A DNA stretch of 64,000 nt, from positions 10,909,623 to 10,973,622 of the forward strand of contig NC_042515.1 of the NCBI RefSeq assembly GCF_900963305.1. The letters are read 5' to 3'. Position 1 is the first letter of the stretch, and the number at the start of each line of letters is the position of its first letter. Position numbers and translations under genes: made by a program. The notes under the pieces were generated by a model, which was not told the origin of the DNA, did not search any database, and saw only the letters and a list, made by a program, of their open reading frames with translations. This DNA comes from Echeneis naucrates. Its lineage: Eukaryota > Chordata > Actinopteri > Carangiformes > Echeneidae. This document shows positions 1 through 14,985 of the stretch, piece after piece.

Positions 1-3000
1 ACATACACATTCACTGTTCAACTGCCAGTTTGTAGTTACTTTTCATGTCAAAATAGAAAACATACAACCCAACAGTATATGAAAGGGTTTAAATTAGACT
101 GAAGTTTTTCAGTTACAACATTAAAGTTTACAAGGTAGTGGATTTCATTTTGTTACAAATACTTCAAATGTGGGACTGTGACATACAAATGTGTATTTTC
201 TTTAATTCTATAGGGATGTTTTTTTTTTTAATTATTATTCTACTTTAGTCAAGTAAATAATCTCAGTACTTCTTTCACCACTGATGACTGGGTGATACTC
301 ATCAAAATGTAAACCCAAAGGCGCGAATCCATCATTTCTCAACAAGGGCTTAGGGGGCCTTTGCCGTGAAAAACAGTAGGTGAAAAACTCCCCTGTGCTT
401 TTAAAAGTGGTCCTTCTCTGTGTTTGCTGATACTACAAGAATTATAAGGCAAGCTGGGGGTGTGAGGGCAGCAGGGCCTGAATGACACAGGGTTGCTGTT
501 TCGGCCACTGCTCACTGACCCACAAAATTCAGGCCCAGCCCCCAGTGTGGAGTACTTTTGTGTTGTCATGGCCCTTAGAAGCCCAGGACCAGAGGGAGGG
601 TGGGGCGTTTGGGCTGTTAGGCTGCCGTCCACTCTCCAGCAGGACGCATGCTCTTATAGATGAAAAAAAAAAAAAAAAAAGAAGAAGCCTGAATTGTAAT
701 GAAAGCATTTGCATACTTTCGTGTTAGAGAGGGTGTTAACCTTTGACACCTTTGAGAACTGGATGACAACAGAAACCACTTCTCAGAGTCTTAAGTATTA
801 ACACAGTTGAAAATAACACTGAAGTGTACCTCAGTGTGTATCAAACAAAACCGATAGTGACAGGAGAGGAAGGACAGCCTGAGTGCTTAAGATGGAAGTT
901 TCCCTCAAGTGGCAGTTCACACTCAAAACTTAAAGTGCGAAAGCGAAGGACACCTGAACCTTTGTGGAAAGAAAGCCCATCACATTGTCATTTTAATATA
1001 AATATAAATCTGTTTTTATTGATTCTTTATCGATTCTGTTGACAAATGGTAGATACTACTAAGAGTATTCAAACAGAAGAGAGACTGTGTTTAAAGTAGT
1101 CATCAGTTAGAGGAAAGTGCTCCTTGAATTTCACCAGTTTAAAAAAAGAAGAAAGAAAGAAAGAAGAAATCTCCTTGAAAGAATATAAAGTTTACGGGCA
1201 GAGTTGGCCTGATACCTTTAATTGCAGTGTATAAATTAATACTAATTTTGTTTCGCTTTCTTTCTCTGAAAGATGAACATTTCCTGTCAGAATCTCATGC
1301 AAACTACAAATTTTCATCCATGAGCAGTTAAAGCAGTTGTCATTTAAAGGTCAGAAAGTCATAACTCAACCCACACTTAACTTGTTAATCTATTTTTTTT
1401 TGACGACCATCTTTCATTCTGTCTGTTGTGTGATTAATGTCTGTGTATGGTAACGTTGGACAAAACAATGTCAGCCTCTTCAGTTGATTTTTTTCTTTTC
1501 TTTTTCTTTTTTTGTCGAGGGGCGTCAGGGTGGCAGGCAGTGTTTGGCTCTCAGCCTGAGGGCCTCTTCTCTCCAAGTGCATGCCGCTTCACAGAGAGGA
1601 CTTGACTCTGAAATTCCTCCAGATAAGAGTTGCTAGGTGATGCTATTGTCAGATCGTCTTTGTGGTCACATATTCATACCCAAATTGTAAGGTTCTGTAT
1701 GAGGACTGCCTCATTAGTAGTCATATATTCATAGGAGACCACCCCCCCCACTTGACCCCTCCTTTACCAGTCGTGGGAAAGACAAGTCCTGGATGAGAGG
1801 TGGTGGATTCAGGCAATTACTTGGAAGATGGTGAGTAAAAGTTGTCCAACAAAAATGTTACCAACACCCAAATGTATTTGTATTGCATTACTCACAACAT
1901 TTGAACCATTTCAACTGCAACTTAAGATTCGAGCAAAAGTAAAATATTCAAAAACGTTTCTTAATGTATACTTAAACACTAAGTCGCTGGTGTTTAACTT
2001 GATGGACCAGAGCAGACTACAATGGACTGCTTGCGCCCAATGTTGCAGCTCATTGTGTCAACTTGAAATACATTTAAAGACAGGGCACAAACGCTGCAAT
2101 ACATACAGACCAAGAACAAACCACCAACAAACAATAAACAGAACTCATTTTATGGGTTCCTTTAACATTACACTTTAGTTACATTCAATGAATTGTTCCA
2201 GTTTCCCTTTCTCCAATTCTCTGAGAACATAGATAAAAAACAATATTGCCAACAGATAAAAGCATGTTTAATAATTACACACGATGCAAGTGCTGAAATG
2301 TGACTCGAATGCCTGATTGATACATGGTCTTTGGTGAATGTGTGGTACCTGTAGGGTAATTGAGTATACTACCACAATTTTTTGTTTTTAAATTCCCATA
2401 ATGATAATGTCAATGATAATGTTGTTGGCCTATTTATTTGATGATTGTAGAAACATGTCTTGTTTTAAAAATATTGCTAAAAATAGTTTTCTATAGATTA
2501 AACTACCCACTACACTGTACTTACAAAAAAAAAATAAAAAAAAATAAAAAAAAATCCATACACAGTATTGTCTAACAGTATATTGTGTACAACACTCTGA
2601 AAAAGGGAATTACTGTATGTTCAGGACTTAAAATTGTGTATCTTCACCTCAATGAGCCGCCTTTTACTCAAAATTACTCAGACTCTTCAGTTAATGATCA
2701 TATATTTGGCCCCACATGCATGAGTACCTTTAGTTCTGTCACATAAAACCAAACTAAATATGCAGTTTTTGTTTTTTTTTTAGTAGATGAAATATTCAGT
2801 TAGCTGACTGACTTAGTTTTAACCCATGATACTAAAGAAGTGTTTGGTTTTATTATGATATGACGATGATATTTTCATCACTCATCAGAAACTGTTATAA
2901 AATAGTGAAAATCGCTTCCTCTGAGTTTAAAATGACATCGTCTATCATGATACAATGAGAGAAAAACTACCTATATTTGTGACTTAGAGCTGCTTATTAA

Positions 3001-3387
3001 TATTTCTGTCGGTCAATGAATCGATTAGTCACAGAGGCCTTGAAGTTGAATTAAAATATATATATATATTCATTTAGCAGCGCCATGTCTGAATGTACCT
3101 TCCCTCTCCACAATGAAACAGATGTAGCTCGATCGCGTTTAGCCCCGCCTCTGACTGACCATAAATGGAGAACATCCTCATTCCTATGTCGGGGGGGGGC
3201 GTGGCTTCGACGCCACCTGTTTCTGAATGGGCCGTGGGCGCGTGCTCTGTGAGCCGGTGGAGTAAAGTGGGAAAGCGGAGTCAGAGCCGGACGGACGGAG
3301 CGGAGCGGAGGAGACAGGCTCCGGGGGCACAAAAACCGACGCTGTCTTTGTGTTTCGATTTGAAAGGAGAAAAAGTCCCGTGGCGAC
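1..3387. other. Intergenic region upstream of epha2
   Basis: I recognise no gene in this stretch. It is AT-rich, with homopolymer runs and short A-rich repeats, for example near 660-680, 1140-1170 and 2525-2560. The short open frames here match no family I know and look like chance. From about 3120 to 3387 the sequence becomes GC- and CpG-rich, which fits a CpG-island promoter for epha2. The left part could hold the 3' UTR of a gene outside the window, but nothing in the sequence shows that. Confidence 0.5.
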
Positions 3388-6300
3388 ATGGAGCTCCGTC
3401 GAGTCCACCTGTTTTTGTTTTTATTTATTCGCCAAGTATTCATCAGCCTCCAGTCCAAAGAACGTGAGTATCCGGCGCAGACAGACTTCACCGCAGCTCC
3501 TGAGTCAGGAGGTCGGAATCTGAGCGGCTGTGTACTTTTACTTCTGAATCCACTCCTCTGGCTTTGTTCAGCTAAAACTCTCACGAAGGACTTTCTGCTG
3601 TGTTTTTTCTAGACAATGTGTTTGGTTTTACATTTTAGACTTTATCATACAATTTAAAAAGATGTAAGTGATCTTAAAAATCGGATTAGTCATTTTAGCG
3701 TCTCATAACTCTTATTCTCCTCAAAATGAACAGTTGATTTGTAATTTCTCGCATTTGTCGGCTCACAGGAGAAATGGGGCACCTGTGAAATGTTTAAACA
3801 TGTCAGCCCTTTGGTCTCACTTGTGGCGCAGAGTCATGTATTCCTCTCGTCATGGCCATTTACTTGCCCACGCCTTTCTCATACATTATTGGTCCTGTGT
3901 GCTGGACCTGGAGGACACGGTCCATGAAGCCCTGAATCGGACCGACATGCTTGATTAAATTGTCAAAGCATGGCATGTGCCCCCCATAAAGCTGTTGGCC
4001 CCTGAGATCAAGGCAGAGGACTTAATCCTATAGTCAAATCATAGTTCTTTGTATTTAATTGACATCCAATTAAACACAAATGTATACTCTGTCTGTGAAT
4101 TACAGACATTATAAGCTAATTAGATCTTTAAATTACTGTTGGCTTTCTGTAATAGCTGAATTTGTATTGCGTGAGAGATTTTATTTGCGACATCAGGTGT
4201 CCCTTGTCAATCCTGGGCTTGGTATAACTGTGTTATATGTTTGTTTGTTTTTGTTTGTCACTGTAGAAGTTTTGCTGGACATGAGATCTTCAGGATCAGA
4301 GTTGGGGTGGTTGACGTTGCCATATGAGAACGGAGTGAGTATTTATACCTCAACAGGCATTTTTAAGACTTCAGGTTCAAGTTGTTAAACTGTTCCTCTC
4401 TATATGACACCAAATAAATAAACGGCAGCTGAAGATCGGGCTCCATGATAGTTTTAATCCTTTTTAGCAACAATAAGGAAGGCCCCTTTGTGCTCATTCA
4501 CTCCAGTGAAAAAGCTCTCTGGGACACATGGAATGATTGGCAGCTAGATGAGGTTTGGCAGAACTCATCTGGTCTTGTGTTAAATGCTACTCTTTCATAA
4601 AGAACTTATGAATGCTGTTAAAATGTCACGGACAGACCCAAATTTACAGTACTAAAGTACATTTTACAAAATCTAATCAGGTTGTTTTCATTCCCCAAGA
4701 AAACCCTAAAACTACCATTTGAGCTGTTCCTCCACGTCATTCTTCTTGAACTTAGAGATTACAGTACCAGGATGATCTGTACAGTGGGAAGACATGAGTA
4801 AAAGAAAAAGAGTGGTCCGTGTGTGGAGAACCATCCCTCTATCTATAGTTCAGTGGCTTTCCATCTAAAAAAAGCATCAGGACATGGGCACTTCCACTGT
4901 GCGGGCTATGTTTCTTGTGTGACTGTTCTCAAAGATCTGAAGATACTCATTTTATCAGATGGGATTTCCGCATGTCTGTCAATCTTTGCTTTGTTCTGAT
5001 CCAGCTTTCTCACACGTTTAAAGTGTAGTTAAATTTGTCTCTACAGATCTTAATTTGCAATAAGTAGTTGTTCAGAAAACGTATTTATATAGAAGTTGGA
5101 GAGTAATTACAAGTGACTTGCTAAAGAGGATATGTGTCCAACAATGAAAATTACAGACTTAAATAAACTACTATGTACCTTAAAGTGCTGCTCCGATTGA
5201 ATAGAATCAGTGTAACTTTTCTTGGACTAGTAATAATGTAATTTTGAAAGATATCTATTTATTTTGCATCCCTTTTTTTGGAAGTGTTAAAGTAACGTAG
5301 AGTTAATTTAATCCCTGAAATACGCCAGCACTTCTTACATATGAGGTGTTAAAATTTTAATCTTAAACATAGTCTTTCAAGCTTTCTGCTTGTCATTACT
5401 TCTCCCTTTTAAAACGTCTTAATTGCTACCAATTGTGCTACTGAGCCTTTGCACAGTTTTTTATAAAGCTAATTTAACTGTTATGACATTTTTGTTGGTA
5501 TCCTGCAGTAGCATTTGCTGGGTTTATGTGTGTCTCACACACATGCACCCCTGTGCGTTAATGGAAAACCACACACGTTGTGAGTGCAGCACATGTTCAG
5601 GCCAGTAATCTTAATTTGTGGAGAAAAAAAAATCTCCAGCTCACTTCTGCTCTTTATGAGCTTCTCACTCAGCATGAAAGAAAAGGTGTCTCATCAGTAA
5701 AACTGGCTGTAAGAACAAAGACTATGAACCCTGTACTTACTTGAGGTTTTTTTTTTTTTTTCTTCTCTTACATTTTTGCAGTTTGGTTACAGCAATTTTT
5801 GCCCCTTAAACTGATCCCTCTCCTCTCTCTCTCCATCCTGCAGTGGGAGATAGTCCAAACAGTGGTGAATGGCTCCCTTTTCTACACCTACAGCGTTTGT
5901 AGCATAGACTCTAATGAGCAGGATAACTGGTTACGCACAACATTCATTCAGCGGCGACCAGGCACATCGCGTGTCTCTGTGGAGCTTCAGTTTGTTGTAC
6001 GAGACTGCAACACATTTGATGGCGCCTCTGTTTCCTGCAAAGAAACATTCAACCTTTTCATCTCTGAGGCTGACGCTGATGTGGGAACCAACTTCCGTAA
6101 AGGGCAGTTCCGTAAAGTGGCCACCATCGCTCCTGATGATGTCACGCAGGGCCGTGTGCTGAAGGTCAACACCGAGACGAGGACCGTTGGGCCTCTGTCC
6201 AGGAAGGGCTTCTACCTGGCTTTTCAGGACATGGGCGCCTGCGTGGCACTGCTCTCAGTCAGAGTTTACTACAAGACATGCCCCTCCACAGTTCAGAGCT

Positions 6301-9300
6301 TGGCATCCTTCCCGGAGACGGTGGCAGATACTCTCAGGCAGGTGGAGGGAGCCTGTGTGGAGAACGCAGTCAGCCAGGCCACCCCACGCATCTACTGCAC
6401 AGCTGATGGTGAATGGGTGGTTCCTGTGGGTCAGTGCCAATGTCTTTCCGGCTACGAAACCACTGGAGACTCCTGCCAAGGTAAGCACTGCCCGAAATAT
6501 GCTGTGGACTCGATTGAGACATGTCTATGTGGGTTGTAGTAAATTACACCTCCAGCCACTCTTGTGGAAAGGTATGAAAAATGAACACATTGGAATGATA
6601 ATTGTGTCTGTGCTTAAAAAAAAGAAAGAAAAGAAAAAAAAAAAGCACTACACAGCACATCTGTCTTGGACTGGGTGCAGGAAGAGGGAGGAAACAGGAA
6701 AGGTGTCTAAACCTGCCGGCTTTGTTTAGATTTTGAGCCACAGATTGCTCCATATGACAAAAAAAAAAACAAAACAGACATTTCAACAGATTCTCATCAG
6801 ACTGACATCATCTCCTCACCTGTCGGCCAATAGCACATTCCTTCCACTGTCTTTCTCTCAGGACTCACAAATGGGGCCGGGCTAACACATTTTTATGGAC
6901 AGGCCAATAGCTTGAAGTGATAATGTACAGTACAAAAAGCTCTCAAGTCTTTGTGGACTTTGAGATTATTGTGCGTTTGTAGTGTGGAACTGGTACGCTT
7001 GTAGCTGAGCTTATTGGTGTGCTAATTTAATTTGAATATGAAGATGTGTTGAGACAAACTATTAACTCACAATTCACTCCTTAAAGGGCTAAGGAAAAAA
7101 AAAAAAAAAAACACGACACAAAAATCAAAATAAGCAAACAACAACAACACAAAAAGCCCACACACAGATATGTATCAGTAAGGGACATATTTAAAGCATT
7201 CACGCAGAATGTGCTCACACAGTGTGGAAGTTGGCATTCTGGGGTGTGGTGTGTTGAACTGTCTGGAGGAAACGTGGGAGGAGAGATGGTACAGAGAGAG
7301 GAGGAAGGAGGGAGGAAGGGCACAGTATGCTGCGGGGATTTCTGAAAGGAATTCTTTCACCCTCACGTCACCTACAGCACCGATTGACTAAAGGAAGGGC
7401 CGTGTGAATGTGTCAAAATGACTATCTTGAGTTGTGCGTCTTCTCCTCACAAGTATTTGTTTTGTGTCAGTTGCCAAGGTGACGGAAACCACAGATTATA
7501 GGGAAGAGGCCGACACACCTATTGGAGGTTATACTGACTCACGTTGTGGTTTATGACTCCTGATTGTTCGAGTCACCTTGACTGGGAAAATTTGGTCTCT
7601 TCAAGCAGCCTGTTCCTCACAGATGGGCATGTTACACTACCAGCTAGAAGAATTAAGCAATTGGCAGTTGGGTGATTGAAACGAAACAACTTTGTTGAGG
7701 TGTGATTCATCGTGAGCCTTTTTTTTTTTTTTTTTTTTTTTTGTGCCAGAAACTCCCCAAAATTGTTCTAATTTTTCAAATGTTAAGATTTGCGAGCCTT
7801 CTAGGTCTTACATCACTAAAAATGTTCATTAACATTGAATATTTTTGAGTGTTTGACTTTTGGTTGGCCAAGACACAACATTTTATATTTCCTTATATAA
7901 CTTCAATTTTCTTATGAGATTGTTGAAATGTAGTCAGACCAAGTGAGGAAGTCAAGGCATCCAATCTTTTAGGCTCTGAGGTTTCCGACGTCTCGGACCA
8001 TTCTGAGGCAAGCACCTGAAACGGATGTTGGCAGGCTGTTGTTGAGAGGAAGACAGGATACACTGAACTAGAAAAAAATGTGATACCATAGTCAGGAGGA
8101 TGACCTGTGTATTAGGATGCAGGAAACAGGTTTTATTGTGTAAGTAAAACACAGGGTTGGACCTTCTCCCAGCCAACTCTCTAATGTAAAACCATAAAAC
8201 CATAGCCTTATTCCCATTTTCAAGTAGGCTGTAGAAAGTGATATCCTGAGGGGCTCGCGGCCTCCAAGTGAATTCCACTGAAGAGCCCAACTGTTGTGGG
8301 AAAAAGGAAGTAAAATGAGATGAGTAGGAATGCTGACTGACACAAATAAGCAGGTTGTCCTTGGTTGGAGTCAGAGGGTGGGGAGTGAGCCAACAGTTGG
8401 TGCATAAGGCTGGTTAGTTTCGTGGCTGCTTAGTTAGGTGTGGAGTGTAATTTAGTCAAGAGGATTAGTGGAGCAACAGGACAGCTGTTAGCCAATGACA
8501 TGCCCCACTTCGCCTCCCTTTGCTCTTTCATCCGGTTGTTAACACACACAACGAGCTCCCTAATCCATGTTCCCACTCATTAGAACAATGGGCCGGCACA
8601 AAGAGCAGAAAACAGATTCAATTAACAGATGCACCGGTGCGGAACATAAGTCCTTTTCACATGTGTGTTGTAATCAAAAGAGAGCGTAGAACAATATCTT
8701 TCCATCAACAAGTGAAATAAAAGTTTTCACATCAGATTCAAAACGATATTCCAAAATTTTTCAACTTAGCAAAGTTTGATCATTAAAAAACAAAAAGAAA
8801 AAAAGTAGTGATGACACTTTGTCATAGCCAAAATGTAGTTACCAATGTTTGTTTCCATGCTTCATTCACATGCTGCCAACTATGAGCTCTATAATAAGTA
8901 ATGCAAGATATTTAAGGCACCACTCTGTCCACTCTCCGAGACAATAGATGAATAGGCCTGGAGTTTCTTTTGCTACGTGACAGAGGTCCTGCTGCTCTAG
9001 CTCAAGATGAAATGGGCTGGCCCCTCTTTCTTATGCGAGAGGACCTCAGCTACACCCACTCTGTCGCCGAGTGACTCCCTAGAGGGAACTTCTGTTGGTG
9101 CACCACCGTTACCCCCATCCCCCATCCACCCATCTATTCATCTCTATCCCTTGTACTCAACTTCAACCTGCTGCTTCTCCTCTGCTGCAGCAATACTCAA
9201 GAGTGCAAAGGTCCTTCTGCCTTGGTGGTGAAGTAACGCGACCACGTCTTCAATCCAAGGTTCACTCGACCTCTTTTCTTGGCCACCAGCATAGGGGCCA

Positions 9301-12300
9301 CATGAAAGGCTGCTCCCCAGAGAGACAGCAGAATGAAAGCAGGGACAGGAGTGCTTTCATAAGATCCACTCTTTTTTAAAGTTTTTTTTTTTTTCCTCTT
9401 TTTTTCTGTGCTCTTGATCACCTCAGAGAAATATGTGCATCTTTTTCCAAAAACACATTGAAAATCATAACTCTTTGCAGTGGCTTTTCCTCTTTCCTGT
9501 TTCTCTTGTCCATACTACAAAATTTGCGACTGGTGTCAGGGGGTTAGCGGAAGGAAGGAAGGAAGGAAAAAAGGGAGGAAACATCAGTCTCACACTGACT
9601 TTCAGCTCTTGTTGTCTTTTTCTGTGCAGTCTGCGTTCATTAACCTCCCATGCCCTGGAAGGCTGCTTATCTGAGAGCTAAAATGTCCATTGCAGCGCTC
9701 CATCCAGTGTCCAAGGTGCCATTTCCTTTGGCAAAAACAGAAATATTATCTGGCAGAGAATATGAGCTGGGAGTTCACAGGGGAAAGGCAGATCAAATCA
9801 CCTGATTGATTTAATGCAATGCTGCCATCCGGTTGACAGTGGCAGTGTGACCTGAGATCAGGTCCCCAGGCAAAAAAGGCGAGTGGAGACAGATTGTCAG
9901 GGAAATCCCTTTTCATTCCGCTGGATACAAAGACTCAGTGATTATAGGTTACTCATAACAAATGCTTCCTGTTGGGTGTTAAGAGCTGGTATTACAGAGA
10001 CAGCTTCATTGTTTGAATTTTGATCATTCATTCCTTCCTGTGTTTGTCTGTTACACAGTTATACCAATATGTCATGTGGAAACTGAAACACACCTTGTTT
10101 CTCTCTCACAGAATGCAAGCCAGGTTACTTCAAGCCATCTGTATCAAACGATTTCTGTCAGGTTTGTCCTGATAACACCAAGCCCTCTGCAGCTGGCGCC
10201 AGTGAATGTGAATGTGAGGAAGGTTTCTTCCGCTCCCCTTCTGACCCACCAAAAGCTCCCTGCTCTGGTAACAGCCCCATTCGGACAACTTACTGAAAAG
10301 TCAACTTTTATACTCATGAAAGGCAGTTGAAGGGCCCATCTAACTGTTCTTTCATCCACTTCCTTCCTTTAGAGCCACCCAGCGCCCCTCGTGATCTAAC
10401 CTCCACCACCCTGTCTGCAGACAGCAGGTTGCAGCTGTCTTGGAGTCCACCGCTGGTGACTGGGGGCCGCAGTGACCTCACCTACAGTGTTGTGTGTGAG
10501 AACTGTGACGGAACCTTGTGCGTCCCCTGTAGTGAGAGGATCCATTTTGAGCCAAGCGCTACAAAACTGGAGGAAACCACAGTAACTGTTATTGACTTGG
10601 ATTCCCATCTGAATTACACATTTACTGTGGAGGCACACAGCGGAGTGTCCATGTACAGCACCGAGAGGCCCGTAGCGATGATCACCACTGCCCTGGACTA
10701 TACCGGTGAGCATGGTTGATTGTAAAGAAGCAAATGAAGCATTAAAAAAAAAAAAGACATGAATATCTTTTCTGTTTTATGTGATCTCACTGATAAGTAA
10801 TAAAGCATTAAACCTTCTCTTTGCCACAAACTGAATTTGCACATTTGAAAAAGATAAACTCCAACTACAGAAATCTAATCTTATGTCTATTTGGGATTAG
10901 CGCTAAATAAGATTACTATCAGTAAGAAACGGACACAGGGCATATGAATCCACTACTGCCCTTAAATATGTTTTACAGCTGGAATGCATCATTCATGTAG
11001 GTGTCTTATGAAAGTTCATGTTACACTTGTCGGTGAAACCTCCTCCAGACAGAAGAGCTTACTACCCAAAGAGGAATTAATTCTGACCCACAGAATCCCA
11101 AAGGCTTTCATTTCCAAATGTTCCTTGCATAGGCTGCAATTAGTCACTAACCATTATTTTGCTTTCTGCTGCTCACCGACTGCCAGATCCCCCCAAGGTG
11201 AGGTTGATCCGACTGGATGATCACAGCCCCACCAGTCTGTCTCTGTCCTGGACTCTGTCTCGCAGACCTCCAGCCCACATCAGTCACCGCTATGAGCTTA
11301 TGTATCGGAAAAAAGTAAGACAGAGTGCTCTGCACTCATTTGTCTTTTTCTTCCATTGTTCAAACCTTTGAAAAGGTTTTCTGGTCAAGGTATAAACTAT
11401 TATCTATCTATCGTATATTTATGTACTTTCAATTTACTTCTTCCAGGATGACGATGGCGAGCGCACCGTAACCAGCTACACAGTGGTGATTTCGGAGAAA
11501 ACCTCGGCCCAGGTTAGCGACCTGAACCCAGACACTACTTACATGTTCAGGGTCCAGGTACTGAGTCCTGAAGGCAACCCCAGCAGCTACAGCGCCGAGT
11601 ATGAGTTTCGTACTTCACCATTAGGTAATGGCAACCTTATCTAATCTATAATCTCCTGAATTGGGCACAGATTCTCAAATGTCACTGGGTATAAACTTCT
11701 GTTTAATGTGCTTTGAGTTGAAATATTTTTCTGTACTTTTTCAGCTGAGTCTCAAACCCAGAACAACTCCACCATGGTGATGGTGGCTGTAGTTGGAGTA
11801 GCAATTATTCTGCTCGTGGTGGTGGCCGTTCTCCTGCTGCGTAGAAGGTTGTTACCAGTGCTCTACATATATTCACACTCAACGCCTGTGTCATTCAGCT
11901 AAATGCCATCTACAAACATGCAGACTGTGTGATTACATGCCACAAGCTCAAGTAAATTAAGGGCACTCTGGCCTGGAGGCTTAAGGGCATTTATGAGTAA
12001 TAGCCAGTGTTGTTATTGAATACAGTTTTGGCTTTTTTGAGCCAGAATGGACCTACAATTACTAAAAAACCAGTCTATATTCTGTTTAGTCCTTAAGTGA
12101 CCATTCTTGTTTTCTTCTCAGGAGACTGAGCTCTCGTGGCAGGGGAGGACCAGAGGATCCCTACTTTTCAACAGGTAAAAAAAATTACACACACACATAA
12201 TAATTCAGTGTTTTTGTTGATGAAAGGGTATTGAGCCTAATATTTTGGTCATTGTTTCCCCCTCAGATCAGCTCAAGCCTCTGAAGACATACGTTGATCC

Positions 12301-12678
12301 ACACATGTATGAAGACCCGAACATAGCCATCCAAAAGTTTGTCTCAGAAATTGACCCGAATGCTATCAGCAAACAGAAAGTCATTGGCGTTGGTAAGTGC
12401 TTTAAGAATTCATCTTCTATGTAATAAAATCCCAAAGTGCTTGGGTATCTGAAATTATGTCTCGCTGTCTTCTGATCAGGAGAGTTTGGGGAGGTGTTTC
12501 GAGGCGTGATGAGGACTCCTGGGAGAGCAGAGGTTGCTGTCGCAATCAAGACCCTGAAGCCAGGTTACTCCGAGAAACAGAGACAGGACTTCTTAAGCGA
12601 GGCGAGCATCATGGGCCAGTTCTCTCACCCGAATATCATCCGCCTGGAGGGAGTAGTCACCAAATGTGAGTTGGGACC

Positions 12679-12727
<49 letters not shown>

Positions 12728-14985
12728 ATATATGTGTATATATGTGTATATGAAAGAAAAAAAATCTACATATACATATAAAAAAATATAAAAAAATCTA
12801 CATATATTTTTTGTTTAAATTTTCAGTCAAACATGCCATGATAGTGACGGAATACATGGAGAACGGAGCGCTAGACACATATCTGAAGGTACGTTCATAT
12901 TATTCTGACCGTTACATGACTTCACATACATCAATAAAATATGAGACAAAGTTTTGAACTATATTTATTTTTCCCTTTAGGACCGAGATGGAGAGATTCT
13001 TTCGTATCAGTTGGTGGGAATGCTGCGTGGAATAGCTGCTGGCATGAAATACCTCTCTGACATGAATTATGTCCACCGTGACCTGGCAGCAAGAAATGTT
13101 CTGGTACACAGCAACCTGGAGTGTAAAGTGTCTGATTTTGGTCTATCACGCGTGCTAGAGGACGACGCAGAGGGCACCTACACAACCCGAGTAGGTCCAA
13201 CAGCTACAGAAAATAACCCCTTTCCCCCCCCCCCCCTAGTAACCAATGTTAGCCTGTTGATGATATTTTTACTCTCAAGTGCCCAATCTAAATTGTTGGT
13301 CTGTCAGCACTGTGTGTTTCCAGTCCTTTCATGACTTGTTCATTTATTTTGTCTGTCAGGGAGGTAAAATTCCCATCCGCTGGACTGCCCCTGAGGCCAT
13401 TGCTTACAGGAAATTCACCTCAGCCAGCGATGTGTGGAGTTTTGGTATTGTCATGTGGGAAGTCATGGCATTTGGAGAACGGCCCTACTGGGACATGAGT
13501 AACCATGAGGTACATTTCATCTGTCAGATCTTCTTTCCAAGTCATATATTTGAAATGAGGAATTGTTTGGTCCTGTGCAGGTCAAACTTTAATCCACATT
13601 ACCACTGAGACTCCGTGCAGAGTAGGTGGTGACTGAAATTTGACTGATCTCCTGTAGTTTCCCACCATCATCTTTCAAATTACCTGCTAACAATAACATA
13701 CAAATGCAGCACTTTCTTGGACCGCTGCCTATCCAAACACTTTGTCTTTCACTTCAGTAATAATTATGCTTTCACTGCACTGCCTTCACTCTGTCCTAAT
13801 GTTCTTCCTCAGGTCATGAAGGCTATCAATGAAGCCTTCAGGCTTCCTGCTCCGATGGACTGCCCATCAGCCATCTATCAGCTCATGCTCCAGTGTTGGC
13901 AACACGACCGCTCCAAACGACCTCGATTCTCAGACATTGTCAACATTTTGGACAAACTGCTCAGAAGTCCAGAGTCTCTGAAAACTATAGCTGACTTTGA
14001 TCCACGGTATGAACACAATTTCTTATTGATGTTTACATTTTGGGAACAAACTCTATCATGTCCGCTTAATATGGAGAATAAGTCTATCAATAAATCCTCA
14101 TCCTATGGAGGATTTTAACATTACAACAACATTACTGTCTGTAACCCCACATTGTACATTGTTGTACCAATCGCTGTTATTAGTCTTGGTACTTGCCATT
14201 AGAAATTATTGAAAAAAAAAAAAAAATTCTGTAACAGTTTGAGCTGCAGTATTATCAGCAAGCAGTTGACAGTAGCAGTAAATGGTAAATTTTACATTGT
14301 TTGTTGCAGCGTGTCCATCCGCCTGCCGAGCACCAGCGGCTGTGACGGCACCATGTTCAGGTCAGTGCCTGAGTGGCTGGAATCCATCAAAATGAGCCAG
14401 TACAGTGAAAGCTTCAGTCGCGCAGGGATCACGACCATGGAGCAAGTGCTCGCCTTGAGGCATGAGTAAGTGCACATATGGCACAGGTGCAGCTGCACTG
14501 ATGTATCTGGCATCAGGCCACGTTTTGTAGCAACACAGAGAATGTACTGAGCTCTCCACTTGAACATTTGTTATCCTGTTCGTGATGCAGGAATATCCTA
14601 CTGTCATTCCTCCCATTCTTTACTGCTATTACGTTCACAGCAGTGGTTCCAGCCTTTTAACACTGTCACTTGTGTTTGTCTTCATACAAGCAAACAGTCA
14701 ATTCAACTGTGTGCCCATTATTTTATATCGCTGTTTCAAATCTTACTTCTTTATCTTTGTTGTACCAGCCAAACCATTTAGGGAGCCACTTGCGTTATGA
14801 GCTACTTACAAGTACACAGACAGAGTCCATGTTGTTTTTAGCACTCAAATAAGTGTCGTTTATGTTTTCCCGACAGAGACATCAGGAATATTGGAGTGCG
14901 GCTGCCCGGTCACATGAAGAGGATAGTCTACAGCATTCTGGGCCTGAAAGACGAGACCAGCTCTCTCAGCGTGTTTGCAGTGTGA
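3388..14985 (+). CDS. epha2: Ephrin type-A receptor 2 (EphA2), 17 exons
   Basis: Receptor tyrosine kinase at the plasma membrane that binds GPI-anchored ephrin-A ligands. Exons: 3388-3463, 4267-4334, 5844-6480, 10112-10267, 10373-10705, 11187-11314, 11447-11624, 11745-11847, 12122-12174, 12267-12392, 12480-12665, 12827-12888, 12981-13190, 13360-13509, 13813-14006, 14310-14465 and 14877-14985, giving 974 aa (human EPHA2 has 976). Order of parts: signal peptide (1-24), ephrin-binding domain, Cys-rich region ending in CECEEGFFR, two fibronectin III domains, a membrane helix around 535-557, a juxtamembrane segment with two tyrosines ([13 protein letters not shown]), kinase and SAM. The kinase looks active: GEFGEV near 620, VAIKTLK near 644, HRDLAARN near 735, DFG near 755. 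The SAM domain carries SEWLESIKM-like and [11 protein letters not shown] segments. The C-terminus is SVFAV, so a hydrophobic PDZ-type end is kept although it differs from human GIPI. Closest by residue match is EphA2; I cannot tell the teleost a and b copies apart. Confidence 0.95.
12678..12725. repeat. AT microsatellite in epha2 intron 11
   Basis: A run of alternating TA of about 45 bases starts about 12 bases after the exon 11 donor. It is followed by degenerate TATATGTG units to about 12750 and A-rich blocks to 12800. Intron 11 is short (12666-12826), so the repeat makes up much of it. Confidence 0.85.

Noticed and set aside
1828-2178. 116-codon + strand open frame upstream of epha2
   Set aside because: Biased, low-complexity composition, no known motif, no sign of exon structure.
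6481-10111. Extra gene in the large epha2 intron 3
   Set aside because: Open frames here are short, lack recognisable domains and do not join into exons; only homopolymer runs (near 7095 and 7720) stand out.
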